Positions 25,915 to 34,366 of a stretch of DNA of 54,231 nt are shown one piece after another (positions within the stretch are counted from its first letter, which is position 1; each line of letters starts with the position of its first letter). The stretch is from Rhodoferax sp. (GTDB lineage: Bacteria > Pseudomonadota > Gammaproteobacteria > Burkholderiales > Burkholderiaceae_C): positions 1-54,231 of the forward strand of contig NZ_JAAFHA010000018.1 in NCBI RefSeq assembly GCF_010365055.1. Reading direction: 5' to 3'. The notes beneath the pieces are model-generated. The model was not told where the DNA came from, searched no databases, and saw only the letters and a program-made list of their open reading frames with translations. Both the position numbers and the translations under genes were made by a program.

Positions 25915-26709
25915 ATGTCTAGTAAAACCCTCCAGCGAAGACAAGCCATCCTGGAACTTACCCAGGCCGTCGGGCATGCCCAGATCAACGCTCTTTGTTC
26001 GCACTTCGGTGTTTCGGAACCGACCATTCGCCGGGATCTCGCAAGTCTTGTCGAGCAAGGGCTGGTCATGCGCACCTACGGGGGAGCGGCAACACATCCC
26101 ACTCGCCATGAAATCGAGACGCCACTGGAACAAAGACGTTCGCAGTGCAGCCAGCGCAAGGCGGAGATCGCTCAGGCCGCCGCCGGTCTGGTCGCTGATG
26201 GTGAAACCCTGTTGCTCGACGGCGGCACGACGATTGAAGCCCTCGCACAAGCGCTGCGCTGCCATAAAAACTTGACGATTTACACCGTAAACCTGTTTGC
26301 CCTTTCGGCGCTAGCCAATCTTCCCGATGCCCGCATCCATATCCTGGGCGGAAAAGTTCGCTTGGCCAGCATGTCCACCCTGGGCTCCCAGACGCTTGCC
26401 GCTTTATCCCGCATCACCGTCGATCGTGCATTTCTGAGCGCCGATGGCGTCGTTGCCAACTATGGCTTATGCGAGGCCAGCCCTGAGCAGGCCTGGCTTA
26501 AACAATGCATGGCCGACCGCGCAACTGAAGTCAGTGTGCTCGCCGATTCGAGCAAACTCGGCATGGCCTCGCAACAACACTGGACGAAATTTTCACGCCC
26601 CTGGATGCTCATTACCGACAGTGGAGCGAACGCCGAACAACTCGAACAATTCCGGTCGCAAACGATGATCAGCTTGTTAATCGCGCCAATGGAAGTATCG
26701 GCAGGCTAG
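25915..26709 (+). CDS. DeoR/GlpR-family transcriptional regulator
   Basis: This 264-residue regulator has an N-terminal helix-turn-helix (about 8-60: RRQAILELT, then CSHFGVSEPTIRRDLASL). The DeoR sensor domain (about 80-235) has the sugar-phosphate-binding signature LLLDGGTTIEALA. DeoR regulators are usually repressors released by a phosphorylated intermediate. It is the only DNA-binding regulator in the 24-34 kb metabolic block, so it is the likely controller. The inverted repeat at 32745-32767 is a candidate operator. Confidence 0.9.
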   Translation: MSSKTLQRRQAILELTQAVGHAQINALCSHFGVSEPTIRRDLASLVEQGLVMRTYGGAATHPTRHEIETPLEQRRSQCSQRKAEIAQAAAGLVADGETLLLDGGTTIEALAQALRCHKNLTIYTVNLFALSALANLPDARIHILGGKVRLASMSTLGSQTLAALSRITVDRAFLSADGVVANYGLCEASPEQAWLKQCMADRATEVSVLADSSKLGMASQQHWTKFSRPWMLITDSGANAEQLEQFRSQTMISLLIAPMEVSAG

Positions 26710-27038
26710 AACTTCGCACTACCAGGCAACAGAACAAATCTCGAATGAATCGAGAGAAATTGACTCCTGGCATTGAGTTAGCTAAAGCGGATAGGCATTT
26801 CAGCCGCATGAGGCCAAGTATGCCACCGAAAAGCAGCCTCAAAAAATCGTGCTGACCCTCAGTCGCCGACCTGATTGGCCAAGAATTTGCGCCCCATCAT
26901 CCCAAACCACGCGCAGCACTGTCCATCGACAAGGGCTATCCACTTAGCTTCCACCTTCGCCGGCAATAAAGAAGTGTGGTGTGACTACGGGCCAGGCGCC
27001 GCTAATAATCACGCGTTTTGTTATTCTCGAATCTTGGC
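26710..27038. other. Gap between convergent regulator and permease genes
   Basis: 329 bases hold no intact gene. A 6-bp hairpin (TCTCGA/TCGAGA, 26739-26755) follows the regulator. A 33-codon open piece around 26870-26969 reads DLIGQEFAPHHPKPRAALSI and looks coding-like. It has no start and I cannot assign it; it may be a remnant of a mobile element. Confidence 0.3.
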
Positions 27039-28163
27039 TTAAACGGTCACGACCTTTACGGGGCTTGGATCGGCTTCCATCGGGTCCTCATTGCCTATGA
27101 TTCCTCGGCTTCTCTGCCATTTATCGATAAGAATAACCGCGATAGGGCATAGGACGGCCGTCGACATCGTGGAAATTGAAATCTGTAACGAGGCAATTCC
27201 TGCGATATCCGCGAAGGCCTTGGCTTCTGTAGCGCTCATCATGCCGGTTGCTGCGGCCACTGTTGCCGCGGCGGCGATCGCAGCGGGCGTACCGACCGCA
27301 TTACCGGCCGTCGACGCTTCAGCCCACGGCGCAATCTGGCTCCTCTCGCCGGAGAGCTTGAACACCAGCATGCCAATTCCACCCGTCAGCAGAAGGGTCA
27401 TCAGTCCCAGAACCAGACCGGCGACGACGACCGTCGGATTGAAGAACGTACCCAGGTTCATTCCGGTGCCGAGGGCAAATGCCATGAACGGGATCGGAAG
27501 CTGCTCAGCTTTCTTGAACCAGTCGCGGAGGTCATGGTCGAGATTGCCGAGCAGCATCCCGATGGCAATCGGAAGTAGAACGGCAATGAACGCGATGATC
27601 GGGAAGTTGGAACCCAGCATGCCGAGCGCCAACAGCGTGAAGAAGGGGCCATCATTCAAAGAAAGTACGGCCACGGCGCCGATATCGGAACGCGTACCGA
27701 ACTTGGCCGTCAGCGCGGCGAACATGCCGCCATTGCCGTTGGTCATGGCAGCAATGATCGCCATCACGGAGAGTCCAAGGAATCCGTTGTACAGGTCTCC
27801 GGAGAGTTTGCCCCAAAGCATCCCGACGCCCAGTCCGACAAAGTACTTGGACGCCGTGAGCATGATGCCCTTTTTCATGGCGATTCCACCGACGCGCAGA
27901 TTCATTTGGCTGCCGGCAAGGAAGAGGAAAAGGGCAATCAGGGTGAGAGTACCCGTCTTGAACAGCGCTTCCGTGAACCCGCCAATTCGAAAGAATTCAT
28001 AAATTCCCGGTTTGAATTCCGATACGCCGAGAACCTTCAGAAAGTTCATAATGAATGGCAAGTGCAACTGGTCAATGGTATTGAGCAATGCACCAAAGAG
28101 TAGTGGCACCACCATCAGGCCCCCAGGCACTTTCTCGATCGATTTCAAGATTTTGATTTGCAT
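27039..28163 (-). CDS. KdgT-family 2-keto-3-deoxygluconate permease
   Basis: The 374-residue membrane protein has about ten hydrophobic helices. It starts with the KdgT-typical MQIKILKSIEKVPGGLMVVPLLFGALLNT (residues 1-29) and contains TNGNGGMFAALTAKFG and SLNDGPFFTLLALG. The family carries 2-keto-3-deoxygluconate by proton symport in enterobacteria. Here the cluster lacks kdgK and kdgA, so a related acid such as a tetronate or glycerate is more likely. It is the last gene of the minus-strand set, 134 bases after glycerate kinase, so it may also have its own promoter. Confidence 0.88.
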   Translation of the reverse strand: MQIKILKSIEKVPGGLMVVPLLFGALLNTIDQLHLPFIMNFLKVLGVSEFKPGIYEFFRIGGFTEALFKTGTLTLIALFLFLAGSQMNLRVGGIAMKKGIMLTASKYFVGLGVGMLWGKLSGDLYNGFLGLSVMAIIAAMTNGNGGMFAALTAKFGTRSDIGAVAVLSLNDGPFFTLLALGMLGSNFPIIAFIAVLLPIAIGMLLGNLDHDLRDWFKKAEQLPIPFMAFALGTGMNLGTFFNPTVVVAGLVLGLMTLLLTGGIGMLVFKLSGERSQIAPWAEASTAGNAVGTPAAIAAAATVAAATGMMSATEAKAFADIAGIASLQISISTMSTAVLCPIAVILIDKWQRSRGIIGNEDPMEADPSPVKVVTV

Positions 28164-28297
28164 GATTCTGCTCTCTCTATACAGGTTAAGTTAAGTTCAA
28201 ATTTGCTGATATGACAGCACCACACTACCCATCTCGTTTTTCCAAAGTAAGCTCCCTGATTTGTATTGCCTTTCAAAAAATATCACAGTCTTGCGCA

Positions 28298-29440
28298 TCA
28301 CCAGTCCGGCCGCGCCGCCCTGACAATCCGGCACAAGCGTGTCGCGCCCGCTTCGATCAGCGCACTGCCTGCGCGCATGCATTCATCCAGCGTCAGCGGA
28401 CGGTCGCAGATGCTCATCACCGCATCGATACCCTGGACCAGCACATCATCGGCCCCGCCACCGAGTCCGCCGGACAGACAGAATACAGGGATGTCGAACT
28501 GTTTGGCAACCTTGGCCACGCCGACCGGGGCTTTGCCGTACGCCGTCTGAAAGTCGGTGCGTCCTTCGCCGGTCATGACGAAGGTGGCGCCCTTGACCAC
28601 CCCGGCAAAGTCGACGGCGTCAAGAACAATCTCGACGCCCGGTTTGAGTTTCGCCGGGGTGAAGTACATCAGTCCGGCCCCCAGCCCGCCAGCCGCACCG
28701 GCACCGGCCAGTTCGGCAACGTCCCGCCCGGTCGCCGTCCGGGCAACGGCGGCAAAATGAGCGAGCGCCGCATCGAGTTCGGCGACGATTTCCGGGCTCG
28801 CCCCTTTTTGCGGGCCAAACACGGCGGAGGCGCCGCGCGGGCCACAGAGCGGGTTGTCCACATCGCAGGCGACCGTGATCTGGCTGTCTTGCAGGCGCGG
28901 ATCGAGTCCGGCCAGGTCGATGTGTTTCAGGCGGATCAGTGCCGCGCCGCCGTCGACAAGCTCCGTGCCGTCGGCGTCGGTGAAGCGCGCACCGAGCGCC
29001 CGCGCCATGCCGGTGCCGCCGTCGTTGGCGGCGCTGCCGCCAATGCCGATGATGATCTTGCGCAGGCCGGCATCGAGGGCCGCGCGCATCAGTTCGCCCG
29101 TCCCGTAGGTGGTGCTGATCCGGGGATTTCGTTTGTCGGCCGGGACCAGGGGCAGACCGGAGGCGGCGGCCATTTCGATGACCGCCGTCTGGCCGTCTCC
29201 GAGGATGCCCCACTGCGCCGTGACGCGTTCCCCCAGGGGGCCGGTTACCGCCAGTTGATGCAGTGTTCCGCCGGTGGCGGTGACCAGGGCTTCGACCGTT
29301 CCCTCTCCGCCGTCGGCAATCGGTATTTTGCGTACGTCGGCGTCCGGAAATACCTGCAGGATGCCCCGCTCCATGGCCTGCGCGACCCCCAGGGCAGAGA
29401 CGCTGCCCTTGTATGAATCCGGTGCGACGACAATTCTCAC
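28298..29440 (-). CDS. Glycerate kinase (GarK/GlxK family)
   Basis: This 380-residue enzyme belongs to the GarK family that phosphorylates D-glycerate, usually to 2-phosphoglycerate. Conserved segments are VVAPDSYKGS at the N-terminus, PIADGGEGTVEAL, IGIGGSAANDGGTGMARALG and GEGRTDFQTAYGKAP. The start is GTG at 29440, supported by GGAGGAG nine bases upstream. It follows the tartronate-semialdehyde reductase gene by 36 bases, giving the classic tartronate semialdehyde to glycerate to phosphoglycerate pair. Confidence 0.93.
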   Translation of the reverse strand: MRIVVAPDSYKGSVSALGVAQAMERGILQVFPDADVRKIPIADGGEGTVEALVTATGGTLHQLAVTGPLGERVTAQWGILGDGQTAVIEMAAASGLPLVPADKRNPRISTTYGTGELMRAALDAGLRKIIIGIGGSAANDGGTGMARALGARFTDADGTELVDGGAALIRLKHIDLAGLDPRLQDSQITVACDVDNPLCGPRGASAVFGPQKGASPEIVAELDAALAHFAAVARTATGRDVAELAGAGAAGGLGAGLMYFTPAKLKPGVEIVLDAVDFAGVVKGATFVMTGEGRTDFQTAYGKAPVGVAKVAKQFDIPVFCLSGGLGGGADDVLVQGIDAVMSICDRPLTLDECMRAGSALIEAGATRLCRIVRAARPDW

Positions 29441-29476
29441 GCCAACTCCTCCAACTGATAACTCTGGGTTGCGGTG

Positions 29477-30358
29477 TTACTTGCGCACTTCGACCTTCGC
29501 CAGTTTCTCGTAGTAACGAACGATGGCACTGTGGTCGTTGGCACCCATGTCGTCGCTCTTAAGCGCCTGCAGGGTTTCCATGATGTTGGCCGTGAGCGGT
29601 ACCGGTACGTTGAGGGCGTGGGCGGTGTCGAGCGCGTTCTGCAGGTCCTTGATGTGCAGCTCAACGCGGAAGCCGGGCTTGAAATTACCGTCCAGGATCA
29701 TCGGGATCTTGGCGTTCATGACCGTGGATCCGGCGAGGCCGCCCTTGATCGCATTGAATACGGATTCCGGGTTGGCACCGGCTTTGGTGGCCAGGACGAA
29801 GGCTTCGGAGACCGCCGCAATATTGAGTGCGACGATGATCTGGTTGGCCAGCTTGGTGACGTTGCCGGCTCCGATGTCGCCTACACGAACCGCCGATGAG
29901 CCCATTTTCTCGAGAATCGGCTTGACCGTCTCGAAGGCGTTTGCATCACCGCCGACCATGATGGCCAGGGTGCCTTCGATGGCTTTGGGTTCGCCGCCGG
30001 AGACCGGGGCGTCGAGCATGACGATTCCCTTGGCTTTGAGTGCTGCGCAGATTTCCTGCGTAGCGCCCGGGGCGATCGAGCTCATGTCGACGAGGATGGT
30101 CCCGGCCTTAGCCCCGTCCACGACGCCGTCCTGGCCGAGCACGGCGTCCTTGACGTGCGGCGAGTTGGGCAGCATGGTGATGATGATGTCACTCTGCGCC
30201 GCAACGTCCTTGTTGGACACGCCACCCTTGGCGCCGAGCGCAACAAGGTCGTCAAACTTGGCAAACTTGTCGTAAACCACCAGCGTGTAGCCCGCCTTGA
30301 GCAGGTTCTTGGCCATGGGACGACCCATGATCCCCAGTCCGATAAAACCGATATTCAT
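29477..30358 (-). CDS. garR: 2-hydroxy-3-oxopropionate (tartronate semialdehyde) reductase
   Basis: This 293-residue beta-hydroxyacid dehydrogenase has the NAD-binding start GFIGLGIMGRPMAKNLLKAG. The substrate-binding signature DAPVSGGEPKA lies at about 120, and the catalytic Lys is in GNVTKLANQI near 171. GarR/GlxR reduces tartronate semialdehyde to D-glycerate. AAGGAG precedes the ATG by seven bases. The related L-threonate dehydrogenase LtnD belongs to the same superfamily and often neighbours DUF1537 kinases, so an aldonate dehydrogenase role is an alternative; pairing with glycerate kinase favours GarR. Confidence 0.88.
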   Translation of the reverse strand: MNIGFIGLGIMGRPMAKNLLKAGYTLVVYDKFAKFDDLVALGAKGGVSNKDVAAQSDIIITMLPNSPHVKDAVLGQDGVVDGAKAGTILVDMSSIAPGATQEICAALKAKGIVMLDAPVSGGEPKAIEGTLAIMVGGDANAFETVKPILEKMGSSAVRVGDIGAGNVTKLANQIIVALNIAAVSEAFVLATKAGANPESVFNAIKGGLAGSTVMNAKIPMILDGNFKPGFRVELHIKDLQNALDTAHALNVPVPLTANIMETLQALKSDDMGANDHSAIVRYYEKLAKVEVRK

Positions 30359-30430
30359 TTGTTTCTCCTTATTAAAATGCGTTACCTATTAAGTATCAAA
30401 GTACTTCGCTTCCGCCCGGTTCGCTCCTGG

Positions 30431-31465
30431 TCAATGCCTGCGCACTGTGGCTAGGACGGCTCCTTGTCGTAGCGCTTCGAGCATGCTGCGTTCATCAACG
30501 ATGCCTTTCCCCGCAATATCAAAAGCCGTTCCGTGGTCCACGGAAGTGCGGATCACGGGCAGTCCCACCGTAATATTCACGCCGTGTTCGACGCCCAGTA
30601 CCTTTACCGGACCGTGTCCCTGATCGTGATACATGGCAACGACCACGTCAAAGTCCCCACGGCCGGCGCGAAAGAACAAGGTATCCGCGGGCAAAGGCCC
30701 TTCGACGTCGATGCCGCGGGCGCGACAGAGAGTGATCGCAGGAAGTATCTTTTCAGCTTCTTCACCCCGGCCGAAGAGGCCGCCTTCCCCGGCATGCGGG
30801 TTGATGCCGCAGACGCCGATGCGAGGCGCTGCTATGCCGGCCCGCTTGAGCGTCAGGTCGGCACGCTCGATCGTGCGCGCCACCAACCCGGGTTCAATGC
30901 GGGCAATGGCATCAAGCAGACCAATGTGAGTCGTGACGTGAATCACGCGCAATTGGTGGGCGACAAGCATCATCGACACCTCGGGTGTGCCGGTCAGGAA
31001 GGCCAGCATTTCCGTGTGCCCTGGAAACTTGTGTCCGCCGGCATGCAAAGCTTCCTTGTTCAAGGGCGCCGTACAGATTGCATCGATCTGTTCCTGGCTG
31101 GCCAGCTTGACTGCGCGTTCGATGTAATGAAATGCCGCGTTGCCGGCAATCGGCGACAATTCACCGAATGGCAGGTCGGGCGGAACAAGTCCAAGGTCGA
31201 TGCAATCGACCGTGCCAAACTCATAGTGCGCCTGCTCGGGGGCTTCAATGGTGCGCACGGCGGGCGGTTTACCGCCGATCAGCGTGGCAGCCAGCTTCAG
31301 ACGCGACGCATCGCCAATGACCAGCGGACGGCAGAATTCATAAACGCTCTGCTGCGCCAAGCTTTTCATGATGATTTCGGAACCGACGCCCGCCGCGTCG
31401 CCCATGGTGATGCCGATGATTGGACGGTAAGGCATTCTTGGATTCTCTTTTTCGGTGTTAATCAT
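30431..31465 (-). CDS. pdxA2: PdxA2-type 4-phospho-tetronate (four-carbon acid sugar phosphate) dehydrogenase
   Basis: This 344-residue PdxA-fold enzyme has metal-site histidines in FPGHTEMLAFLTG, YHDQGHGPVKVLG and SVDHGTAFDIAGKG. The HDQGHGPVK form, with a second His, is that of the PdxA2 branch rather than vitamin-B6 PdxA. PdxA2 enzymes work with DUF1537 kinases, oxidising and decarboxylating D-threonate- or D-erythronate-4-phosphate to dihydroxyacetone phosphate. The ATG at 31465 overlaps the kinase stop by eight bases; a second ATG at 31435 (MPYRPIIGITMGD) is equally plausible. Confidence 0.9.
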   Translation of the reverse strand: MINTEKENPRMPYRPIIGITMGDAAGVGSEIIMKSLAQQSVYEFCRPLVIGDASRLKLAATLIGGKPPAVRTIEAPEQAHYEFGTVDCIDLGLVPPDLPFGELSPIAGNAAFHYIERAVKLASQEQIDAICTAPLNKEALHAGGHKFPGHTEMLAFLTGTPEVSMMLVAHQLRVIHVTTHIGLLDAIARIEPGLVARTIERADLTLKRAGIAAPRIGVCGINPHAGEGGLFGRGEEAEKILPAITLCRARGIDVEGPLPADTLFFRAGRGDFDVVVAMYHDQGHGPVKVLGVEHGVNITVGLPVIRTSVDHGTAFDIAGKGIVDERSMLEALRQGAVLATVRRH

Positions 31466-32681
31466 TGGATTTCAGTAATTGCAGGGCTCGCGACAGACAG
31501 TCTTCGCCGCCGAAGGCGCCGGCCTTGGTGATGACCGGAATGCGCCGGCTGCCAATGGCGTAAGACAGCGGTATGCCGGCCTCCAGTTCGCCGATCAGTT
31601 CGAGCGCATGGATGCCCCATTCGGACATCAGGGCGCGCGCCGTTTCACCTCCGGTGAGGATCAGTCCGCCGACCAGAGCAAAGGCAGGGGAAACAAGTCG
31701 GGCCAGCGATGCGGCAAGCACCGGTCCCTCTCGCAGATCGGGGAATTCGCCGCCGATGGTGAGAACCAGGTCCTTTTTTTTCGTCAGTGAATCGACGATG
31801 CGCTGCTGGGTGGCCAGCCATTGGGGATGGGCGGATCCGGCGCGCAACAGCGCCGGATCGATCGTCCAGGCTGGTGTCTTTGCCGTTTCCGCGAGATGCC
31901 GACACTGCTGCATCGAAGCGCTCGAAACACTTCCGACAAGCGCCAATACCGGGGCGCCAGATTCCGTTATTCTGTCTTGCGACGCGCCAAGTGGTGCCGA
32001 CCAGCCGTGGGCTTTTGGCAGGTGACGCATCAAGCCGCCGGAACCGACCAGTTGGCAGCGATGTGAAAAGGATACCGTGGCCTTGGCAATGCATTCCAGA
32101 TCGTTTTCCGATTCGGCGTCGCAGACAATGGCGCGCTGTGCTACGCCAATTTGCTTCTCGATTGTGACACGCAACACCGCGCTGTCGCCGCGCACGGTCG
32201 CCAAGGGAATAAGTACAGGCTTGAAGCCGGCGGCCTCCAGCATGGCCGGAAGAGTGGAGGGGCCGCTACGCTTCTCGTTTTTCCAGACTTCTGTCTCCGG
32301 CAGCGCGACGCCTTTCACCAACAACTGCCCATCGACCATGGTGCGTCCCATGGCTGGAAACGACGGGGCCAGGATCGGCGTTCCCGCCAGTTGTTGCGTA
32401 GCGAAAAGCTCTTGCGCGAAGGATCCGCGCAAGGTCGAGTCAATCTTCTTGTAGAGCATCGGCGGACGCTGTTGCAGCAACTTCTGCAACAGTTCGCGAT
32501 GCAGTGTTGCTGCCTCAGCAGCCGGCAGGCGCCGGCTGTCGGTGTCGAACGCGACTACGTCAAAGCCTCGGGTATCGGCCTCCTTGTCGAGTTGCACCAT
32601 GGTGCGCAAACCCGATTGCACACAGCCGGCAGCACAATCTGCGGCGCCCGACAGGTCATCTGCGATGATCAGCATTCTCAT
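31458..32681 (-). CDS. DUF1537-family four-carbon acid sugar kinase
   Basis: The 407-residue kinase has the N-terminal sugar-binding domain starting MLIIADDLSGAADCAAG, KKIDSTLRGSF, and the C-terminal nucleotide-binding domain with LVGGLILTGGETARALM and ITKAGAFGGEDCL. The family phosphorylates D-threonate, L-threonate or D-erythronate at O4. Adjacent PdxA2, and no separate isomerase or aldolase, best matches the D-threonate route (DtnK-like). It is first in the minus-strand operon, about 50 bases from a TATAAT box. A second ATG six bases downstream is possible. Confidence 0.9.
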   Translation of the reverse strand: MRMLIIADDLSGAADCAAGCVQSGLRTMVQLDKEADTRGFDVVAFDTDSRRLPAAEAATLHRELLQKLLQQRPPMLYKKIDSTLRGSFAQELFATQQLAGTPILAPSFPAMGRTMVDGQLLVKGVALPETEVWKNEKRSGPSTLPAMLEAAGFKPVLIPLATVRGDSAVLRVTIEKQIGVAQRAIVCDAESENDLECIAKATVSFSHRCQLVGSGGLMRHLPKAHGWSAPLGASQDRITESGAPVLALVGSVSSASMQQCRHLAETAKTPAWTIDPALLRAGSAHPQWLATQQRIVDSLTKKKDLVLTIGGEFPDLREGPVLAASLARLVSPAFALVGGLILTGGETARALMSEWGIHALELIGELEAGIPLSYAIGSRRIPVITKAGAFGGEDCLSRALQLLKSND

Positions 32682-32730
32682 GGCTATTTATCTCGCAGTG
32701 TAGCAGTTGATATTAATGACTGATTCGATC

Positions 32731-32736
32731 ATTATA
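32731..32736 (-). promoter_or_regulatory. Probable -10 box of the minus-strand kinase operon
   Basis: The minus strand reads CCTATAATG, a perfect TATAAT hexamer 49 bases before the kinase ATG. A T-rich -35 position (TTTTTG/TTTTTT) falls 16-17 bases upstream, inside the inverted repeat 32745-32767. Confidence 0.5.
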
Positions 32737-32744
32737 GGCATGAT

Positions 32745-32767
32745 AAAATGATCAAAAAAATCATTTT
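32745..32767. promoter_or_regulatory. Candidate operator in the divergent kinase/alcohol-dehydrogenase promoter
   Basis: A perfect 8-bp inverted repeat AAAATGAT-N7-ATCATTTT sits between the divergent genes and covers the -35 region of the kinase promoter. A weaker related pair, AATGA-N9-TCATT, lies at 32715-32733. Two-fold symmetric sites at this position are expected for a DeoR- or GntR-type repressor; the only regulator nearby is the DeoR-type protein at 25915. Confidence 0.5.
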
Positions 32768-32832
32768 TACTGACTATTTAGTATTTTCGCTTGGCTCTTT
32801 TTCGGTCTTTCTTTCACTGGAGACGATTTTTC

Positions 32833-33987
32833 ATGAGCCTTTATTCACTTTTATGCCCTGCTCGCATCATCGCCGGGCCGGGCAGCATTGAATCCATCGC
32901 CGAGGTGGTAGCCGATTTTTCCGTCAGCCGGGTACTGATCATCAGTGACCAGGGCGTTGCGCGTGCCGGTTTGATCGACCACCCGAAGGCCGTGCTGGAA
33001 AAAGCGGGCGTGACGGTGACGGTTCTTGACAACACGCCGCCTGAGCCCGATGTTGGCCAGGTTCAGGCCATTCTCAATGCGGCGAGGCAGCAGTCGTACG
33101 AGCTGGTTATCGGCATCGGAGGCGGCAGCGCGATGGATGTGGCCAAGATCGTCGCAGTGCTGCTCAATAATGATGTTTCCCTGCGGGATCTGCTCAACAA
33201 GGCGCCAATTGTCCGCCGTGGCATTCCCACATTGATGATTCCGACGACGGCAGGTACGGGCTCGGAGGCGACGCCGAACAGTATCCTGCTGGTGCCGGAG
33301 GATGAACTCAAAATCGGTATCGTCAGCGCCAAACTAATGCCCGACTGCGTCATCCTCGATCCGAAGATGACCGTGGGTCTGCCGCCTGCAATTACCGCCT
33401 CAACCGGCATGGATGCGCTTACGCACGCCATCGAATGCTATACCTCGAAGAAAGGCAATCCGTTCAGCGAGTTGTTCGCACTCAAGGCCATTACCCTGAT
33501 CTCACGCAGCATCCGCCGGGCGTTTACCAACGGCAACGATCTCGTTGCGCGCCACGACATGATGCTCGGTGCTCTGTATGGCGGCATGTGCATTGCGACG
33601 TCCAGTACCACCGCCGTTCATGCCTTGGCGTATCCTCTGGGCGGCAAATACCGCATCGCGCATGGCATTTCGAACGCGATTCTTCTTCCTTACGTGATGC
33701 GCTTCAACATGGTCGGCAATGCCGACAAATTCCGTGACATTGCCATGGCCATGGGACTGGATGTTTTGTCGCTGACTGCGGAATCTGCAGCGCATGCCAT
33801 GATCGATAGCCTTTTTGCGCTCAACCGCGATATGGCGATCCCGGCGGATCTCAAGCGCTGGAACATCACTGCAGCCAACCTGGATACACTGGTCGATGGC
33901 GCTGCGAAAGTGACTCGCCTGCTCGACAACAACCCGCGTCCGATGAACAAGAACGACATTCGCGCGATCTATGCCCAGTTGATCTGA
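32833..33987 (+). CDS. Iron-containing alcohol dehydrogenase (group III)
   Basis: This 384-residue enzyme has the NAD-binding GIGGGSAMDVAK at about residues 94-105. The metal-ligand set is Asp and His in STGMDALTHAIECY plus two His in TTAVHALAYPLGGKYRIAHGIS. The family reduces or oxidises small alcohols, aldehydes and diols. ACTGGAG lies upstream of the ATG at 32833; an earlier in-frame start (32791) adds non-family sequence. It is divergent from the DUF1537/PdxA2 operon and shares its control region, so it probably handles a substrate or intermediate of that pathway. Confidence 0.9.
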   Translation: MSLYSLLCPARIIAGPGSIESIAEVVADFSVSRVLIISDQGVARAGLIDHPKAVLEKAGVTVTVLDNTPPEPDVGQVQAILNAARQQSYELVIGIGGGSAMDVAKIVAVLLNNDVSLRDLLNKAPIVRRGIPTLMIPTTAGTGSEATPNSILLVPEDELKIGIVSAKLMPDCVILDPKMTVGLPPAITASTGMDALTHAIECYTSKKGNPFSELFALKAITLISRSIRRAFTNGNDLVARHDMMLGALYGGMCIATSSTTAVHALAYPLGGKYRIAHGISNAILLPYVMRFNMVGNADKFRDIAMAMGLDVLSLTAESAAHAMIDSLFALNRDMAIPADLKRWNITAANLDTLVDGAAKVTRLLDNNPRPMNKNDIRAIYAQLI

Positions 33988-34366
33988 GCCAGGCTGAGAT
34001 AACCGATTTATTGATCAGAATACGATCGGCGATACCAGGTTCCGCAACAGCGCCACGACGCTCCAGCCGGCAATGGCGCTGGTTCGACGAGATAACTTCT
34101 CAAGATTGCCGCAAGAGACGCCACCAGCCAACAAAACACGCCTTTAGCATTATTCCCTGACCAGCCAATTCTTTACCTTGCGAGTAACGATCTCAAACAG
34201 TACTTCAAGTTGCCAAGCCGACCATTTGTTGCAATTTCCAAAGGCATTTGCACCTTTGGCAAAGCCATCGCGCTAACAGGGCTAGAGGCCCGTTTTATCC
34301 AAACTCGGCAATGATTCTGCTCGAACGCTGAAGTTCAGCTGAAGAAGACTTCGTCTCATTCGCCAG
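33988..34366. other. Gap at the right edge of the accessory metabolic block
   Basis: 379 bases hold no gene I can support. A 7-bp hairpin CCAAAGG/CCTTTGG lies at 34238-34259 without a T tract. Just after it, GGGCTAGAGGCCCGTTTTAT (34279-34298) resembles the right half of the interspersed repeat. Composition is AT-richer than in the flanking genes. Confidence 0.35.

Noticed and set aside
30431..31465. Vitamin B6 enzyme PdxA rather than PdxA2
   Set aside because: The HDQGHGPVK form and the adjacent DUF1537 kinase are typical of the acid-sugar branch; canonical PdxA has a Leu-Pro form there and usually sits with ksgA.
33988..34366. Transposase remnant at the right edge of the metabolic block
   Set aside because: No translated frame gave a recognisable transposase motif; only a half copy of the interspersed repeat and a weak hairpin are visible.
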